This document shows, piece by piece, positions 1-10,973 of a stretch of DNA of 64,000 nt; position 1 is the stretch's first letter, and every line of letters begins with the position of its first letter. The notes below the pieces were generated by a model. It was not told where the DNA came from. It saw only the letters and a program-made list of their open reading frames with translations, and did no database searches. The stretch comes from Hyphodiscus hymeniophilus. Lineage: Eukaryota > Ascomycota > Leotiomycetes > Helotiales > Hyphodiscaceae. Where the stretch lies: positions 434,001-498,000 of the forward strand of contig VNKQ01000008.1 in assembly GCA_016508695.1 (NCBI GenBank), in the 5' to 3' direction. Made by a program: the position numbers and the translations under genes.

Positions 1-47
1 TAGAGCAAATGGCATTGCACTACCAATGCTGTTCAAGGAACCCTATC

Positions 48-791
48 CTATCTCAAGGCCACTACCCTCTTCTCGAGCGAGCAAGAAGACCCTTCATCCT
101 CGACGAAAAGTCTCATTGTATAGTTTTCGATGTACTTCGGCTCGAGGATGTAGTGCATCTTTGTCGAGAGTATCCCCTGCTGGGATGTCATGCAGTGCCA
201 CTGAGTTTGCCATACTTCATGCGAGAATGCCCTTCCCGGACCAACAACATACCTCTCAAGTGGGCTTCCTCGAGTGCATAGGGCCTCGCACCAGGTATAG
301 TGGAGATCAAAGCAGCAGTCGCCGACGGATGACACAACACAGATCTGTGCTTCGTTGGATGTGACCTCGATGAAAATGGGGTCGAGGGAGACAATGTCGG
401 GCTCTTCAAACCAGATTACAGTCGTATCGATAGACTCGAGAATCGTTCGGTTGGTGGAACTACCCCGCGTACATGCGAGCCCACCTTCTGCGACCACCAG
501 GACCATCTTCAGCTCTCTAGGGTCGATGGAACTATCCCAGGAGTTGATGGCGACAGAGAGTCTCTGGAAGTCAATGCCAACGATGGTGGCAGTACACTGG
601 TGCTTACGTAGCTCCTCGATCCACCTTAAATCGAAGAACATCTGCCTCCAAGGATGCATGTATTTCTTCCGCTCTGCATAAGTGATCTGCAGAGCTGTCG
701 CAGTGACGAGGGATATAATATCTGTCGGTCGTAGCATGGAAAATACACCGCTTCGGAATTCGTAGTTGTCTTCAAGATGACTGAGAATCAT
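48..791 (-). CDS. F-box-like hypothetical protein
   Basis: Single-exon reading frame of 247 codons, read from the ATG at 791 to a stop at 48. The N-terminus (residues about 15-40, containing SMLRPTDIISLVTATAL followed by a run of basic residues and HPWRQMF) resembles the degenerate F-box-like start of a protein family that is multiplied in Leotiomycetes, in which one or two F-box helices are followed by a conserved stretch of no known activity. The rest has the mixed alpha/beta look of that family (VGIDFQRLSVAI, VIWFEEPDIVSLDP) and no catalytic motif. If it is an F-box protein it would act as a substrate adaptor in an SCF ubiquitin ligase, but this is inference from a weak motif. A TTG lies two codons upstream; the ATG is preferred. 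No obvious break is seen. Confidence 0.5.
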   Translation of the reverse strand: MILSHLEDNYEFRSGVFSMLRPTDIISLVTATALQITYAERKKYMHPWRQMFFDLRWIEELRKHQCTATIVGIDFQRLSVAINSWDSSIDPRELKMVLVVAEGGLACTRGSSTNRTILESIDTTVIWFEEPDIVSLDPIFIEVTSNEAQICVVSSVGDCCFDLHYTWCEALCTRGSPLERYVVGPGRAFSHEVWQTQWHCMTSQQGILSTKMHYILEPKYIENYTMRLFVEDEGSSCSLEKRVVALR

Positions 792-1348
792 TTTCAACTG
801 CTATAAAATACGATTAACACGATAGATGATGAGTATACAGGGAAAGCTCGACCCAGCGACCTAGTCCAGCTTCACGACAGGGGGTATTCTTTTTATGACG
901 AACATCATGTGGCCATTAGTGCGAGTTCAGATCAATCTCTGTTTTTACGAAAATAGAAAACGGAATTCAATTTTAGATGTTCGAAAGGTGTGTTAGACGC
1001 GCGTGTCATTGAGCGGCACAGGGCGGCCTAGAAATAGCTACTGTACCTTCCACATCCCGTTTGTTCTAATAGCACCGGACTTTTGCCCAACTTCGGAGTT
1101 GAGGCGGATGGGTTCGAGCTAGCGATAATTCGTACAAGGTTCCTTAGTTTATGTGGAGATTTCAAAGTCTAATCGTGGAATTATTGGTTCAAATGAAAGA
1201 TTGGGGAATACAGTCAATGTAAGGATTACTGCCGTTCGAAATAGCAGTTAGCGTAAAAGGATGGCGAAAAGGTTGTCTGCCAAGCACGTGATGTAGTCAA
1301 ATCAAACAACACGATTTATCATACACAGAGGCTTCTTCACTCCCATCG
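792..1348. other. Intergenic stretch, no gene seen
   Basis: No frame longer than a few dozen codons and no RNA gene signal was seen. It contains the putative promoter of the minus-strand F-box-like gene and the 3' flank of the next gene. Confidence 0.5.
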
Positions 1349-2018
1349 TCAGTGCTTGGCACGCTTCGCAGTCTCCCCATCTAAATTAACAATGTCGCAA
1401 ACGTCGCAACATTTCCGCTTGTTACATCCCGTATTTGCATCTTTCCTGATCTCTTCTAAGTCCCTCAGGTCCTGCTCGTCTAAAGCCTCATGGCAGGGCT
1501 CGTCAAAAGCTCCTTCATAGGGCCCACCCAGAAGCGGCTCCGCCGAGCTCTCCATTGACTGCTGCACACCATCGCCAGAAACAATCTCAAAATCCTAGTA
1601 CGGGTGAGCTGCTATCTGCTTTCATGTGTGAGAGAGCTTACGTAGTCTGGCTCTAGACCGGGAACTATCAAATTATTCCTCTCTTGCTCCGCTAGCATTC
1701 GTCTGCTTCTTTCCGACTGAACTGGGCTCTAAGATCGTACACGACACTATTCATGTATCGCATATTGGCTCGCTCCCTACACAAGGCCCGCTCATTAGAC
1801 AAAGCCATTGCAAAGTAACGCTGAAGCTTGGCCCTGGTGGTGTTGTGCTCAGAGACCTCTGCGTCCAGCTTACCACTCACGAAGACCAGCTGAGATTCCT
1901 ATAAGTCGCTAATAGTCGAGTCTCCTTGGGGAGTATTCTGGATGTGCCATTGGGGAAGCACTAGAAGAGGTTCCAAGGCTGCCAGGTCTTGCATGATTGC
2001 TGGTGCTACCGAACCCAT
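1349..2018 (-). pseudogene. Broken hypothetical gene (in-frame stop plus frame change)
   Basis: Starting at ATG 2018 one frame runs MGSVAPAIMQDLAALE... across a single in-frame TAG (1899-1901) and on to 1692, giving a predicted helical segment rich in Arg/Glu. It must then change frame by one base near 1700-1740 to reach a second coding segment (RMLAEQERNN...) that ends at a good donor GTAAGC (about 1640). After an intron ending in CTAG the frame resumes as DFEIVSGDG and closes at 1349 with a Cys-rich tail (CNKRKCCDVCDIV). The last intron joins in phase, so this was a real multi-exon gene. The TAG reads as a mutated CAG. I do not recognise the family; the tail resembles no zinc domain I can name. 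It is either a pseudogene or has an unusual short intron that repairs the frame. Confidence 0.45.
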
Positions 2019-2058
2019 TTTGAACAGACTTGATAATTTGAAATGACTTAATAATGGA

Positions 2059-2292
2059 CTAAGAAGATAAATACTGGGCGATATCGCTGCTGTTGTTTTC
2101 TTCGATAAGAAAGTCTCTTATCCTGATATATATCCATGACTCGTACACTCCTGGAGGGGGCACAACCCCCATATTTCTGTTTTTGTAATAACTTGGTTCG
2201 TTCTCGACTAAGACCGCGCGGTAATGTACATTGTCAGCGCTTACGAAGATGTTTTTGGATTTCAGAAAATTGAAACCAAATTTCAGGTACAT
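2059..2292 (-). CDS. Small hypothetical ORF, 77 aa
   Basis: An ATG-initiated frame of 77 codons, aromatic-rich (VHYRAVLVENEPSYYKN, YESWIYIRIRDF), just upstream of and on the same strand as the broken gene at 1349-2018. It could be an independent small gene, a 5' exon of that gene, or chance. No signal peptide, membrane segment or known motif is visible. Listed mainly because its composition looks protein-like. Confidence 0.25.
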   Translation of the reverse strand: MYLKFGFNFLKSKNIFVSADNVHYRAVLVENEPSYYKNRNMGVVPPPGVYESWIYIRIRDFLIEENNSSDIAQYLSS

Positions 2293-2603
2293 TTATCCAT
2301 TTCCTCACAAGCTACACCAGCCAAGATCAAGCACTCGATGTGATTTGAGTGTGGCTTGCAGACGATACTCCCCGGGGATAGAGACATGTGAAAAGAATTG
2401 CAGGGGCGGCAATAAAAGTGTGTAGGATTGGGCCTTACGCATCGGCTATGCAGTCCTATATAAAAGTTGGATAAAAACTTTCAGGGTTTGAGAGATAGAT
2501 AAGGTGAGCGGGTCAAGCAGCTTGCATTCTGGGCTATCTAAAGTTCTTGATACCTTGAGGACGATTATGCATTACTGCCCCCCATTTACAATCACCATTG
2601 ATA
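2293..2603. other. Intergenic, nothing recognised
   Basis: No coding frame or structured element is seen. A TATATAAAA-like run near 2458-2466 is the only notable feature. Confidence 0.4.
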
Positions 2604-3504
2604 TCAGTTAAACGGACTCCCATTGCTGGTAGCGGTCGGACTGATACTGCATGAGCATTCTGATGCCGCGTCATTTTTGACTACAGAGAAGCTGATGTTG
2701 CTTAACGATGTAGAAGACGAAGAGGTGGTAGCAGTAGTCGAGGTCAAGGACGGGGCGGTTGACAAGGTTGAAGTCGAGGTCGTAGCCGTTTGCACCATTC
2801 CTCGTCCGGGTGGAGTACTGGAGGTGGTTGAAGACGAGGTGGCTGGCGATTGCACCGCTGCTTCTACAGGTGCTAGTGTGGATGCGGCCGACATCGTGGG
2901 CTCCGGCATGGAGCTAGTACTGAAATCGGTCGAGACCACTGGTTCTATGCTTGTCGAGCTTGATACCACGACAGTTGCAAGAGTTGTAAAAGTAGCGATT
3001 GGTACCAAACACTCGACAGTTCCGGACTGCTGAGTGACAAGAGCATTCAATTCTCCTGAGCCCCCTCGATAGATAACCTGCTACAGCTCTGGGAGCCACT
3101 CCCAGAACATTCCCTTCCAAGACAAGATCAGCAGTAAAGATGCTCATTTAGTCAGGGCATCCGTACCGAATGATAGTCGCCACTCCATTCGGGACCTCCA
3201 TTGGGATGGAAATGTTCGCTTGCTCGAAACCGAGACACGTTATCGGGTGGAAAACGAAGTTGACTAGTAGGAAGTCCTAATCCGCAAAAACCAGGTTTGC
3301 CTCGCAAAGCCCACCTTGGGGATTAGTAATTCTGAAAAGGGTAAGTGACCTTTTTCCTGCCCCGCGGAGCGATGCTTACGATGCCGTGATCAAATCACCC
3401 GCTGCTATAGTTGCAAGAGGTGATAGCATGCATATGGAGGGTGCTTCACTAGCTTGAATGGCGGACGCATACACTAGAAGTGGTAGGAGGGTTGATTTCT
3501 GCAT
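2604..3504 (-). pseudogene. Secreted Ser/Thr-rich protein gene, splicing unresolved or broken
   Basis: ATG 3504 opens a convincing signal peptide (MQKSTLLPLLVYASAIQAS) ending at a donor GTAAGC. Downstream in compatible frames come a Cys-containing globular segment (FHPITCLGFEQANISIP, then VPNGVATIIRYGCPD) and, after an acceptor near 3085, a segment with SGTVECLV and a long Ser/Thr/Pro tail of about 110 residues closing at 2604. This layout (leader, small two- to four-Cys domain, O-glycosylation-type Ser/Thr tail) is common in fungal cell-surface proteins; no GPI signal is obvious because the tail ends in polar residues. Joining the pieces needs one 17-nt exon, and a TAA after CPD (about 3148-3150) cannot be removed with an in-phase GT-AG intron that I can find. 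The gene is therefore either decayed or differently spliced. It is not an enzyme by any motif I see. Confidence 0.45.
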
Positions 3505-3922
3505 ATTGTTTTGCGGGTTCTAAGGACAATAATTCTCACTGTTTCTGTTTAGATCTGAAAGGCTGAGGTGAAAGGCAGCTCATTTATAACACAAATAGAA
3601 TTGAAAATGAACAGAGTGTCGAAGGAATAAAAATTAGAAAATAATGTAAGCCTGACATTTGGCAAGTCGTCTCTTGGTTTTCTATTATTGCCGAGCTTAT
3701 CGCGCGCTTCCGGGTATGCGGAAAGTTTGCCGCGTAGAGAGCTCAGAATTATTTTTGGCAGAGCTCGAAAAACCAACTATCGAAATTCTGATTTGAAAAT
3801 TAGCCTATAAATTCAAGACCACTCTCTCTAAGCTCGTTACCTGTGTTAACCGCATCTTTCTCTGCTACATTCTTTTCATCATCTTTTCCGGGACAACCGG
3901 GGAGGCCCACTTTTTCGCCACC
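3505..3922. other. Divergent intergenic region
   Basis: Separates the minus-strand secreted-protein gene from the plus-strand coiled-coil gene; presumably carries both promoters. A pyrimidine-rich stretch lies just before ATG 3923. No gene is seen. Confidence 0.4.
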
Positions 3923-4544
3923 ATGATGGACTCACTTCCAAGGTTTGGCAGGGGAAATTCATCGAGCTTCCAGAGCGACGACACGAACTTCCAACCTGGC
4001 AGCGAGAACCCACCGTTGGCTCCAAGCCCAGGTGGGAATGATTTGTTCGGAGGCAACAGCTTTGAACATGATCAGTTTAGTATGATGGATTTCATACCGC
4101 CGCCACAAAACAACGAAGACTTTACCCCGAGGACGGATTGCGCACCGTACGTACCTCAATCCATAACGAGAACTTGACTTAGCTCTCCGCAGTGGCGTGG
4201 CGGACATTGGTAATGACATTGTCAAGTTGATCGGCAACGTCTTGAAGCATCGGCAGGGCGAAACCTTGCAGAACCAGATCGAGGACATCGACAAACGAAT
4301 AGATGAAGTACAGAGCCAAGTACAAATCCTGACACAGAACCAGGCCCGTTTAGAAGACAAATACGCAGATCTGGAGAGGCGCATGTTCAAGCTGGATGGA
4401 GACACAATAGGAGGGTATGAAGATCTTGCGACATGGCTCAAGAAGAATGTAGGACCATTGGTGGAAGAGAGAGAGGAACGAATGGTCCGACAGCAACAAA
4501 TGCGCATACAGCAGCCAAAATTGATACGACCGCCGAAGGATTGA
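3923..4544 (+). CDS. Hypothetical coiled-coil protein, 191 aa
   Basis: Two exons (3923-4145 and 4192-4544) joined in phase over a 46-nt intron (GTACGT...CTTGAC...CCGCAG). The N-terminal third is disordered and Gly/Pro/Asn-rich (PPLAPSPGGNDLFGG). The second exon encodes a long heptad-patterned helix (DIGNDIVKLIGNVL, QIEDIDKRIDEVQSQVQI, ARLEDKYADLERRM) ending in a basic, Gln-rich tail. A coiled coil of about 70 residues suggests oligomerisation or a scaffold role; no enzyme motif or membrane segment is present. The ATG has a favourable CACC context. I do not recognise the family. Confidence 0.7.
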
Positions 4545-5547
4545 AGAAAATGTGGATCGTGGTCGCAGTGAGATAGATATGGAGGGGGGTGGGAAGACAT
4601 TCTCATTGAGCTGGTTAAATAGGCGTTGGGACTTAGTATGATAACGTGATTGACTCTTGACCCGTGCTTTGCGCGTCTTACCTTCTGTATTCAGCTTAGC
4701 CTGTCCCGGTAAACTGGTTGTGCCGCGCTTCCTACTTTTCTTTCACGACTGTGCAGTGTGCAGCCTGTGCTGCAGGTTCCTCCGACAGACCCCCAAGGTA
4801 GTTATGAATTGATGATGCGACTTGCTTTGACCTATTATCCTTCGGTTACGTGTATACCCAGAGGCGAAATTGGTATCCCGTTCAATTTTAGATAAACTTG
4901 AAAGAACAGTCTTCAACCATGTCACATAACCAATGTGATGACCGCTTCGCTCACAACAACTCTACCACAACATGGCACCAAAGTTGGTAAGATAGTCTCA
5001 TACGTAAGCTAACCGAAACTATAAATCAGACAGCCAGTATCGCCCGCTGTTCTACACGTACAATACGCCGCCGCCGACGGAAAGTACGAGTACATTTAAG
5101 CGAAACATTGATCCGCCACTTATTAAGACGATGGTTCTCAACGCTTCTCTACACAATCAATATTGTGAAGCATTTATAACACTAAGCAAAGTACTAACTA
5201 TTAGAATATGGGATTCCTTCTACTCGCATAGACCTCCCTAATCGGATTAGTTTGTCACGTGCAAGTGACCAGCTAAGAGCTTGAGCCTAACTCAAGACTT
5301 TTCCCTACTATATTACCTTTAATTCTACTAACACTTGTACTATACCTAATGCTTTACTTCTATTCGAATCGTAACTTCCAATACTAACATTAAAGTTGAA
5401 AGTTCCTTATCCCAATATCATGTGATCTGAAACCTGATCATACAAAATACCAGGAGGCGTAATTTGCATCACGCTAAAATATTTTCTTGGCAGTTGAGAA
5501 TTCCCTTCCTTTGATACACATTTCTATGAAGTACAGTGCATCTCAAG
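4545..5547. other. AT-rich gene desert
   Basis: About 1 kb with no credible coding frame. The right half (about 5100-5500) is visibly enriched in A/T and TA dinucleotides, consistent with decayed repeat DNA, but no terminal repeats or transposase remnants are recognisable. Confidence 0.5.
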
Positions 5548-6189
5548 ATGGCAGTAGTCTTCACGCCGTTTCCCAAATTTCCAGTCGAATTGCGCCTCGA
5601 AATTTGGCGTCTTACACCAGTCTTGCCGCGGGTAGTCGAAATCAAGTCTTACAGTGACGACAACCAATATTCTCTCTGTCCTCTACCTTCCGTTCTCCAT
5701 GCTTGCAGAGAGTCGCGCGAAGAAGTCCTGAAATAATACGCTAAGATATATTGCGCGAAGGGGGCCATTCTCATCAACCCGTCGATTGACACCTTAATGA
5801 TATCATTGGATGAATCGCATTCCTTTCACGAGCTCCTTGAACTTAATCTTCGTCACTTGGCACTGGATTATTAGCATCTCGAAGATGCAATGAATTCAAA
5901 CAATATACAATTTATAAGATCTTTGACAAAGTTTTACACTGTCGAGACGATTACTATCGTTTTTTGTACGCTGCTAGAAGATCCACATACTAGGGATGAA
6001 AAACTGGTCGCTCCAGAAACAATATTAGAAATTAGCGAGAAGGAAGAAGTGTGGGATGGTCTTGTCAAGTTTTTCAGCACGAGTTGGAAAGGGATCCCAG
6101 ATTGGAAGCCATATGTGGGTTGTGCTATTGTGAAGCGGAGCAAAGAGTCTGGATGGGCTTCGGAAAATTCAGATTTGGCTATTCGTTAA
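5548..6189 (+). pseudogene. 2EXR-domain protein pseudogene (two in-frame stops)
   Basis: ATG 5548 begins a textbook 2EXR domain: FTPFPKFPVELRLEIWRL, then PRVVEI and HACRESREEVLK. The same frame continues past TAA (5734-5736) and TAG (5872-5874) to a final stop at 6189. Sequence between and after the stops keeps family character (ILINPSIDTLMISLDES, FIRSLTKFYTVETITIVF, a Trp-rich end), giving a 213-codon protein of the usual 2EXR length. TAA fits mutated CAA and TAG fits mutated TGG (HLEDAM follows), both CpA to TpA or the complementary TpG to TpA change. No intron with GT-AG ends removes either stop. 2EXR proteins have no proven biochemical role; they are expanded in filamentous ascomycetes. 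Confidence 0.7.
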
Positions 6190-6396
6190 AACATCCCGAC
6201 GTTAACAGATTGCAGAGCACATGGTCAATGGTCACACGATACGAGAGTGTCGTAGTTTTCAGAGTGCCGTAGGGACTTGTTCATTATTCGGGGATGTGAG
6301 GAGAGTAGATAAATGTTTGAAGTGCCGGTTTCGATATCCGATCCTATATCCTATCCTCAGCTAACATCAAAATATTATGGTTCTGCGCTGTTCATT

Positions 6397-7445
6397 TCAC
6401 CCCTGGCTATAACACACCCTCGAGATCTCCCGCTCTGTGTTGTGCACGAGACGAGCCAATGACATTGACTGCCCCTTCCGCAAAAACGGGTTCTGCTCAG
6501 CGTCAATCACAAATATACCGATCCGACCAAGAGTTTATGCTTACCTTCAGTAGTCGGCCCATTTCACCTGACTCGAGAAGGCACATCTCGAGAAAATCAA
6601 CTAGTTCAGGCGTAGGCTCGCTCCGAACCTCGACTGATTTGCCAGTGGATGATATCTTTTGTTGAATGATCGCATTGCTGGATTGATGAGGCGACATAAT
6701 GGAGTTGATCAATGCTCCAAGGTCCCATCTGTCTTTGTGCTGATTTTGGGCGGTCAAGGCCTGCGGGGATACTTTCTTGCCAAAGCTTGCTAGAGGGACA
6801 TTCGTCTTGTGAGATCTCTGAGTTATGGACATCGTCTTACCTAGCTGAACTCTCCCTTTCCGCGTTATGAAAACATTGGATATTGCCAGGCTTCCGTAGA
6901 TCAGAGGATGCCCAGATCTTTTGCTGTAATCGTGGAGATATTGCAGAGCTTGGATGATCTGGGTGAAGTTAGCTTCTTCACATGGAGACCCGTCATTTAT
7001 ACCTCACTTGGAAAATGATTGTTGACACGTGCTCCTCTTCCAGCGAGATGCTACATTCTACGATGTCTTCAAGGGAGATGTCTGAGAGTTCCGATCCCAT
7101 ATAATAGTTCCTCTCATAAGTAAAGGTACAGACTACGGACAGAAAATTTGTCTCGTCGGCTTGCCCTTGTGCAACAATATCAACAAGTTGCTTCTGTTGG
7201 GGGCTGCATTTATCAATCGCACAGCGTTTCAGCACAAGGGACTCATGCGTGTTGTGCTGATAGACGATACTTGTCGATCCGGACTCGCTCAATACGAGTG
7301 TTTTCGCACTGTCAAAGTCTTCCCACCTCATCTTCCGCCTATAACCGCAGTGTGTTTCGATATGAGGTGTTGTAGAGGAGACAAAGATACCCCATCGATT
7401 TGCCCTCCGGGAATCCGTCCACAAAGTGGGGTTTTCATTTGTCAT
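6397..7445 (-). CDS. Protein-kinase-like protein (probable pseudokinase)
   Basis: Three exons (7008-7445, 6545-6958, 6397-6492) join in phase and encode 315 aa. Kinase landmarks in order: a glycine-loop-like SESGSTSIVYQ, beta-3 lysine in LVLKRCAI, hinge-type YMGSELSDISLEDIV, an alpha-E helix (IIQALQYLHDY), and the alpha-F DRWDLGALI motif, then a C-lobe end with NPFLRKGQ. The catalytic loop HRD is replaced by a YGSLAISNVFI sequence, and no DFG is present (KGRVQLG instead), so phosphotransfer is unlikely. Such kinase-like proteins are numerous in Leotiomycetes; a regulatory or scaffold role is possible. Introns are 49 and 52 nt. It is transcribed divergently from the patatin gene 260 bp away. 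Confidence 0.7.
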
Positions 7446-7704
7446 ATTGAAGCCTGTTAATACTAGTCTCTGTCCGTCTACAGTAGCTCTTGGGGTTCCA
7501 ATCTAATAAGTCCTGGATGAAAAATGGTCTTGTGTTGATTTTTATTTATTGAAAACGAAATTCCTAAAACGGGAACCCCGACCCCTCGCTTATTGCTGCT
7601 GGCTTTTCCACAGCATCCATCCAGCTTTCCTCGAGGACGCCTGATTATGTTCCCTTCAATTCTACGCCTTTTGCATTAGTCGATTGTTTTTCGTGTACTT
7701 CAAT

Positions 7705-10700
7705 ATGCCTCGACCAGAGTCGACATGGCTGACCCTTCGAGCTGGACTCAAGGATATGCTGCTCGAAGAGCATCACCATCCATACTCTCTCTTCAAATTT
7801 ATGCGGAGACCAGAGCAGCAGACTCCGCAAATGATCATGCTACTTAGTCAAAGTACCAAAACATGGGCGATGGGATTGTTAAGGTTTGGATCGCGGCCTT
7901 ACGAAATCCTGACTGGTGAAGTTCACCTACGCTTGGACGACGATACGTCGAGAAGCGACTCTCCTGTACTTTTTGCAGATTGCGAGCTCCATAATCTATC
8001 TACCGTCGTCAAGGCAGAGTCTACAAGGTGGTTAGGAGATGCTGTACAACGACCACTAACCTGGTACCACCAAACATCGAATGGACTGGATCCCAAGAGC
8101 CTGGCACATCTTGTGTACGCTAAGCTACTTGCACCATTTAGTAACATTATATGCTTCTTTGCCGAGGATTTCGGCGGTCAACAAGCGTTGGCTGAGATTC
8201 TTGTAGTGTGGTTAGTAAGTTTTAGCAACCGTTCCTCGGACCTGGCTCCTCCGACATATCCAAGAGTCATTATCATGATTCGCTCAGATGATTCGATCAC
8301 CTTCGATGAGGAAGCAGCTACCAGAATATTCATGAAGACTTTGGGAGCAGAAACCGAGACCAAGAACGGTGTCATGACGGGAGAACTCGGCGATAAACTG
8401 AGAAAAGCCAAACTCGACGAACTCCTACGACAACAGTTTGGCGGTATGCGAGTGGTTGCTTTTCCAGGCATGGACTCAACACCAAGGGAATGGCGATCGC
8501 TAAGAGCCCGGCTCTTACGAGAATCTAAGGAGATTCAAGAAAGACGGAAAGAGAATCGCGTCTGTTTTTCTGCCGAACATTTCAAGGCTTTCTTCCACAT
8601 GGCTACCGATCACTTCTGCTCTACAGTAGTGGCACCGTTCAGTTTTGTCAAAGCATCACGGACTCAAAATCCGGTACCGGCGGAGTTTGCATTTCATATT
8701 AGACGATTCACAAAGCGCGTTAATCGAAAACAATTGCTTAACTTTGCCGTACCTATGATTGCTTCTGCTTTCATGTTCGACACTTACGTGTCGGGAATAC
8801 ACCGTAATTCAGTAAAATTCCTTGCCCATTTACAAGACTTACTATCTGTAGGATTTCATCCAGTCCTAGTCTTTCGACGGTTCTACTATCAGCTTTGTCT
8901 CAACATTGACCCTTGCAGAACAAATGATAAAGCAGTAGACGGCTTTACCTCCCCTTAACTCGCCCATGCAATCGAAACAGTGTTCTGCGAAATGGCCCTC
9001 CAGATTATCAATTGCGGTGCCAATGACACAATATTACATCAAAGAACTCTGGCTCGCTTTCGAGAAATCTGGCTTAGTCTATTCGACAACATTAGCTGCT
9101 TTTCATGCTTATCTCGAGCACCAGAAGACACTCTGGATTGCCACCATTCACTTTGCATCCCGTGCACGAGAACGTATGCACAAACAAGTGATCTAGAGCC
9201 TTGGACCTTTTATTTGAACGAATGCCCACTCTGTGGTAAATCAAACCGCACACCGTTCTTGCACAAGCCTGATACTGCAGGTGTCCGTGCTATTATAGCA
9301 GAGGGTGGTGGAATTAAAGGAGTTATCCCCCTCACCTTTCTCCGGGAGCTGCAGAACCAGATAAACCTTCCCATATTGATTCACGAGCATTTCGATGTTG
9401 CGTTCGGCAGTAGTTCAGGTGAGTGGGGTACAATAAAATCCAAAGGAAAGTCTTGCTCACGTATTAGGTGCACTGATCATTCTTGGGCTATTTGTCAACC
9501 GGTGGCCGGTTGAAGAGTGCCTGAAGAGTTTTAAGACCCTCTCCGCTCTTGCTTTTAAGCGAGGAGGCTGTTTTGGATTGCCGGTCATGCAAATCGGAGC
9601 TTCCCTTCGCAGCTTCCTAGAGGTAATCATTGCATTCGTACGCGACAGTAGGTACAGCTCCACTGGTATTACTAGAGCTTTGACGTCTGCCTTTGGTGAT
9701 ACTTCACGGCTGTTCGACGCTCCAGCCGGGGGTGCCAAAATCGCCGTAGTGGCAACGACCACTAAAGATTCAGCTACATGCATTTTCACCAATTATAATG
9801 GTCCGGGAAAGCGTACAGCTGACTGTGGTTAGTCCTCTAAGATGCACACTTTGTCTGTTTACTTACCAAAAAGGCTATCGTATGATTCGTCCCGACAGTT
9901 TTGAGAAGGAACAGTTGGTTTGGCATGCGTAAGTTTTTAGGACAGAGTCGCTGACGACAATTTCAACTGACTTTCGATAGCGCGCGAGCAAGCTCTGCAG
10001 CCCCTCCGTTAGTGTCCTAATACATCCTGGAAATTACCTGCTAAATTTGTGAAGATACTTTCAATCCTTCCAAGGGTTTCAGGATGGGGGACTAGGGGGA
10101 CACAACAATCCTATTAATCTCGCCTTATGGGAGCAAGACTACATTTGGTCACGCCATAGAAAGCAGCCAGACATTGTTCTATCCCTGGGAACTGGTTACA
10201 AAATTGATCTCGAGACTAACGAAGAGAAGTCGGCAAAGAGTTCCTTCTTACGAGAACGCTGTGTTCCTCGCTTATTTAGGTCGTTCCTCAACTTCTTCGT
10301 CGGCGAAAGTAGATGGCAAGAACTTCAGAATAACCTTCCGCCTCAGGCTATAGAACGCTACCATCGTTTGAATATCGGGTTCAACGACGAAGAGCCTCAA
10401 TTGGATGACCTTTAGGCGATTCCTAGCCTGCAGCAATAGGCTCAATTTCGCGCGACATCCGGAGGGGAGATTAAGAGCTGTGCCGATAACTTACTCGCCT
10501 CTCTATTTTACTTAGAGCTAGAAAAATATCCCGAATTTGATCGATTGTTATGGGTATGCAAAGGTAAAATACGATGCCGTCTTGGGCCCTCGCATCCAGG
10601 TCTTCGAGCCGTTACAGACAGGCTTAGAGACAGCCGGGCGAACTTTTCCCTCGATTTTCAGCAAGCACTTCCGTGCCTCGATGGGACTTATCAAGACATT

Positions 10701-10946
10701 GAGATGGGGCAGCCCTTCTGCCTGCCCGTGACGTTCAAAGTTCACTCTCTCGAGGAAGACGTGGATATAAAGCTAGAAAAGATTACAAAAAGGCTAAGGA
10801 GTATTAGTAATTGCCCCTACAAAGTTAAGACGCTGATCTCGGACGGAGGACTCAACAAAGTGTTCGGGTACAGAGGAAGTAAGAGGCGAAGAAAGACCCA
10901 TTTGGAAGCTGGGCGTCAGATGAAGAAGGCCAAGTTTATAAGATGA
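7705..10946 (+). pseudogene. RING-like/patatin phospholipase (PLP) with three in-frame stops
   Basis: Five exons (7705-9418, 9468-9827, 9874-9928, 9981-10007, 10055-10946) join in one consistent frame of about 917 codons. The N-terminal half (FAEDFGGQQALAEIL, YPRVIIMIRSDDSITF) matches the upstream region of fungal FabD/lysophospholipase-like proteins. A Cys/His cluster follows (CFSCLSRAPEDTLDCHHSLC, then CTRTYA and CPLCGK), a RING-like zinc site. The patatin domain has the oxyanion GGGIKG, nucleophile GSSSG (split by the first intron) and the aspartate motif DGGLGG, so the Ser-Asp dyad is intact. Stops occur at TAA 8956-8958, TAG 10413-10415 and TAG 10437-10439. All could be C-to-T changes in CAA or CAG, and no intron spans them. 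Patatin-like genes are auxiliary cargo of Starship elements and relate to NLR-type incompatibility proteins. Probably inactive as it stands. Confidence 0.8.
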
Positions 10947-10973
10947 TTACTTCATATAGCATACAACGAGCTC

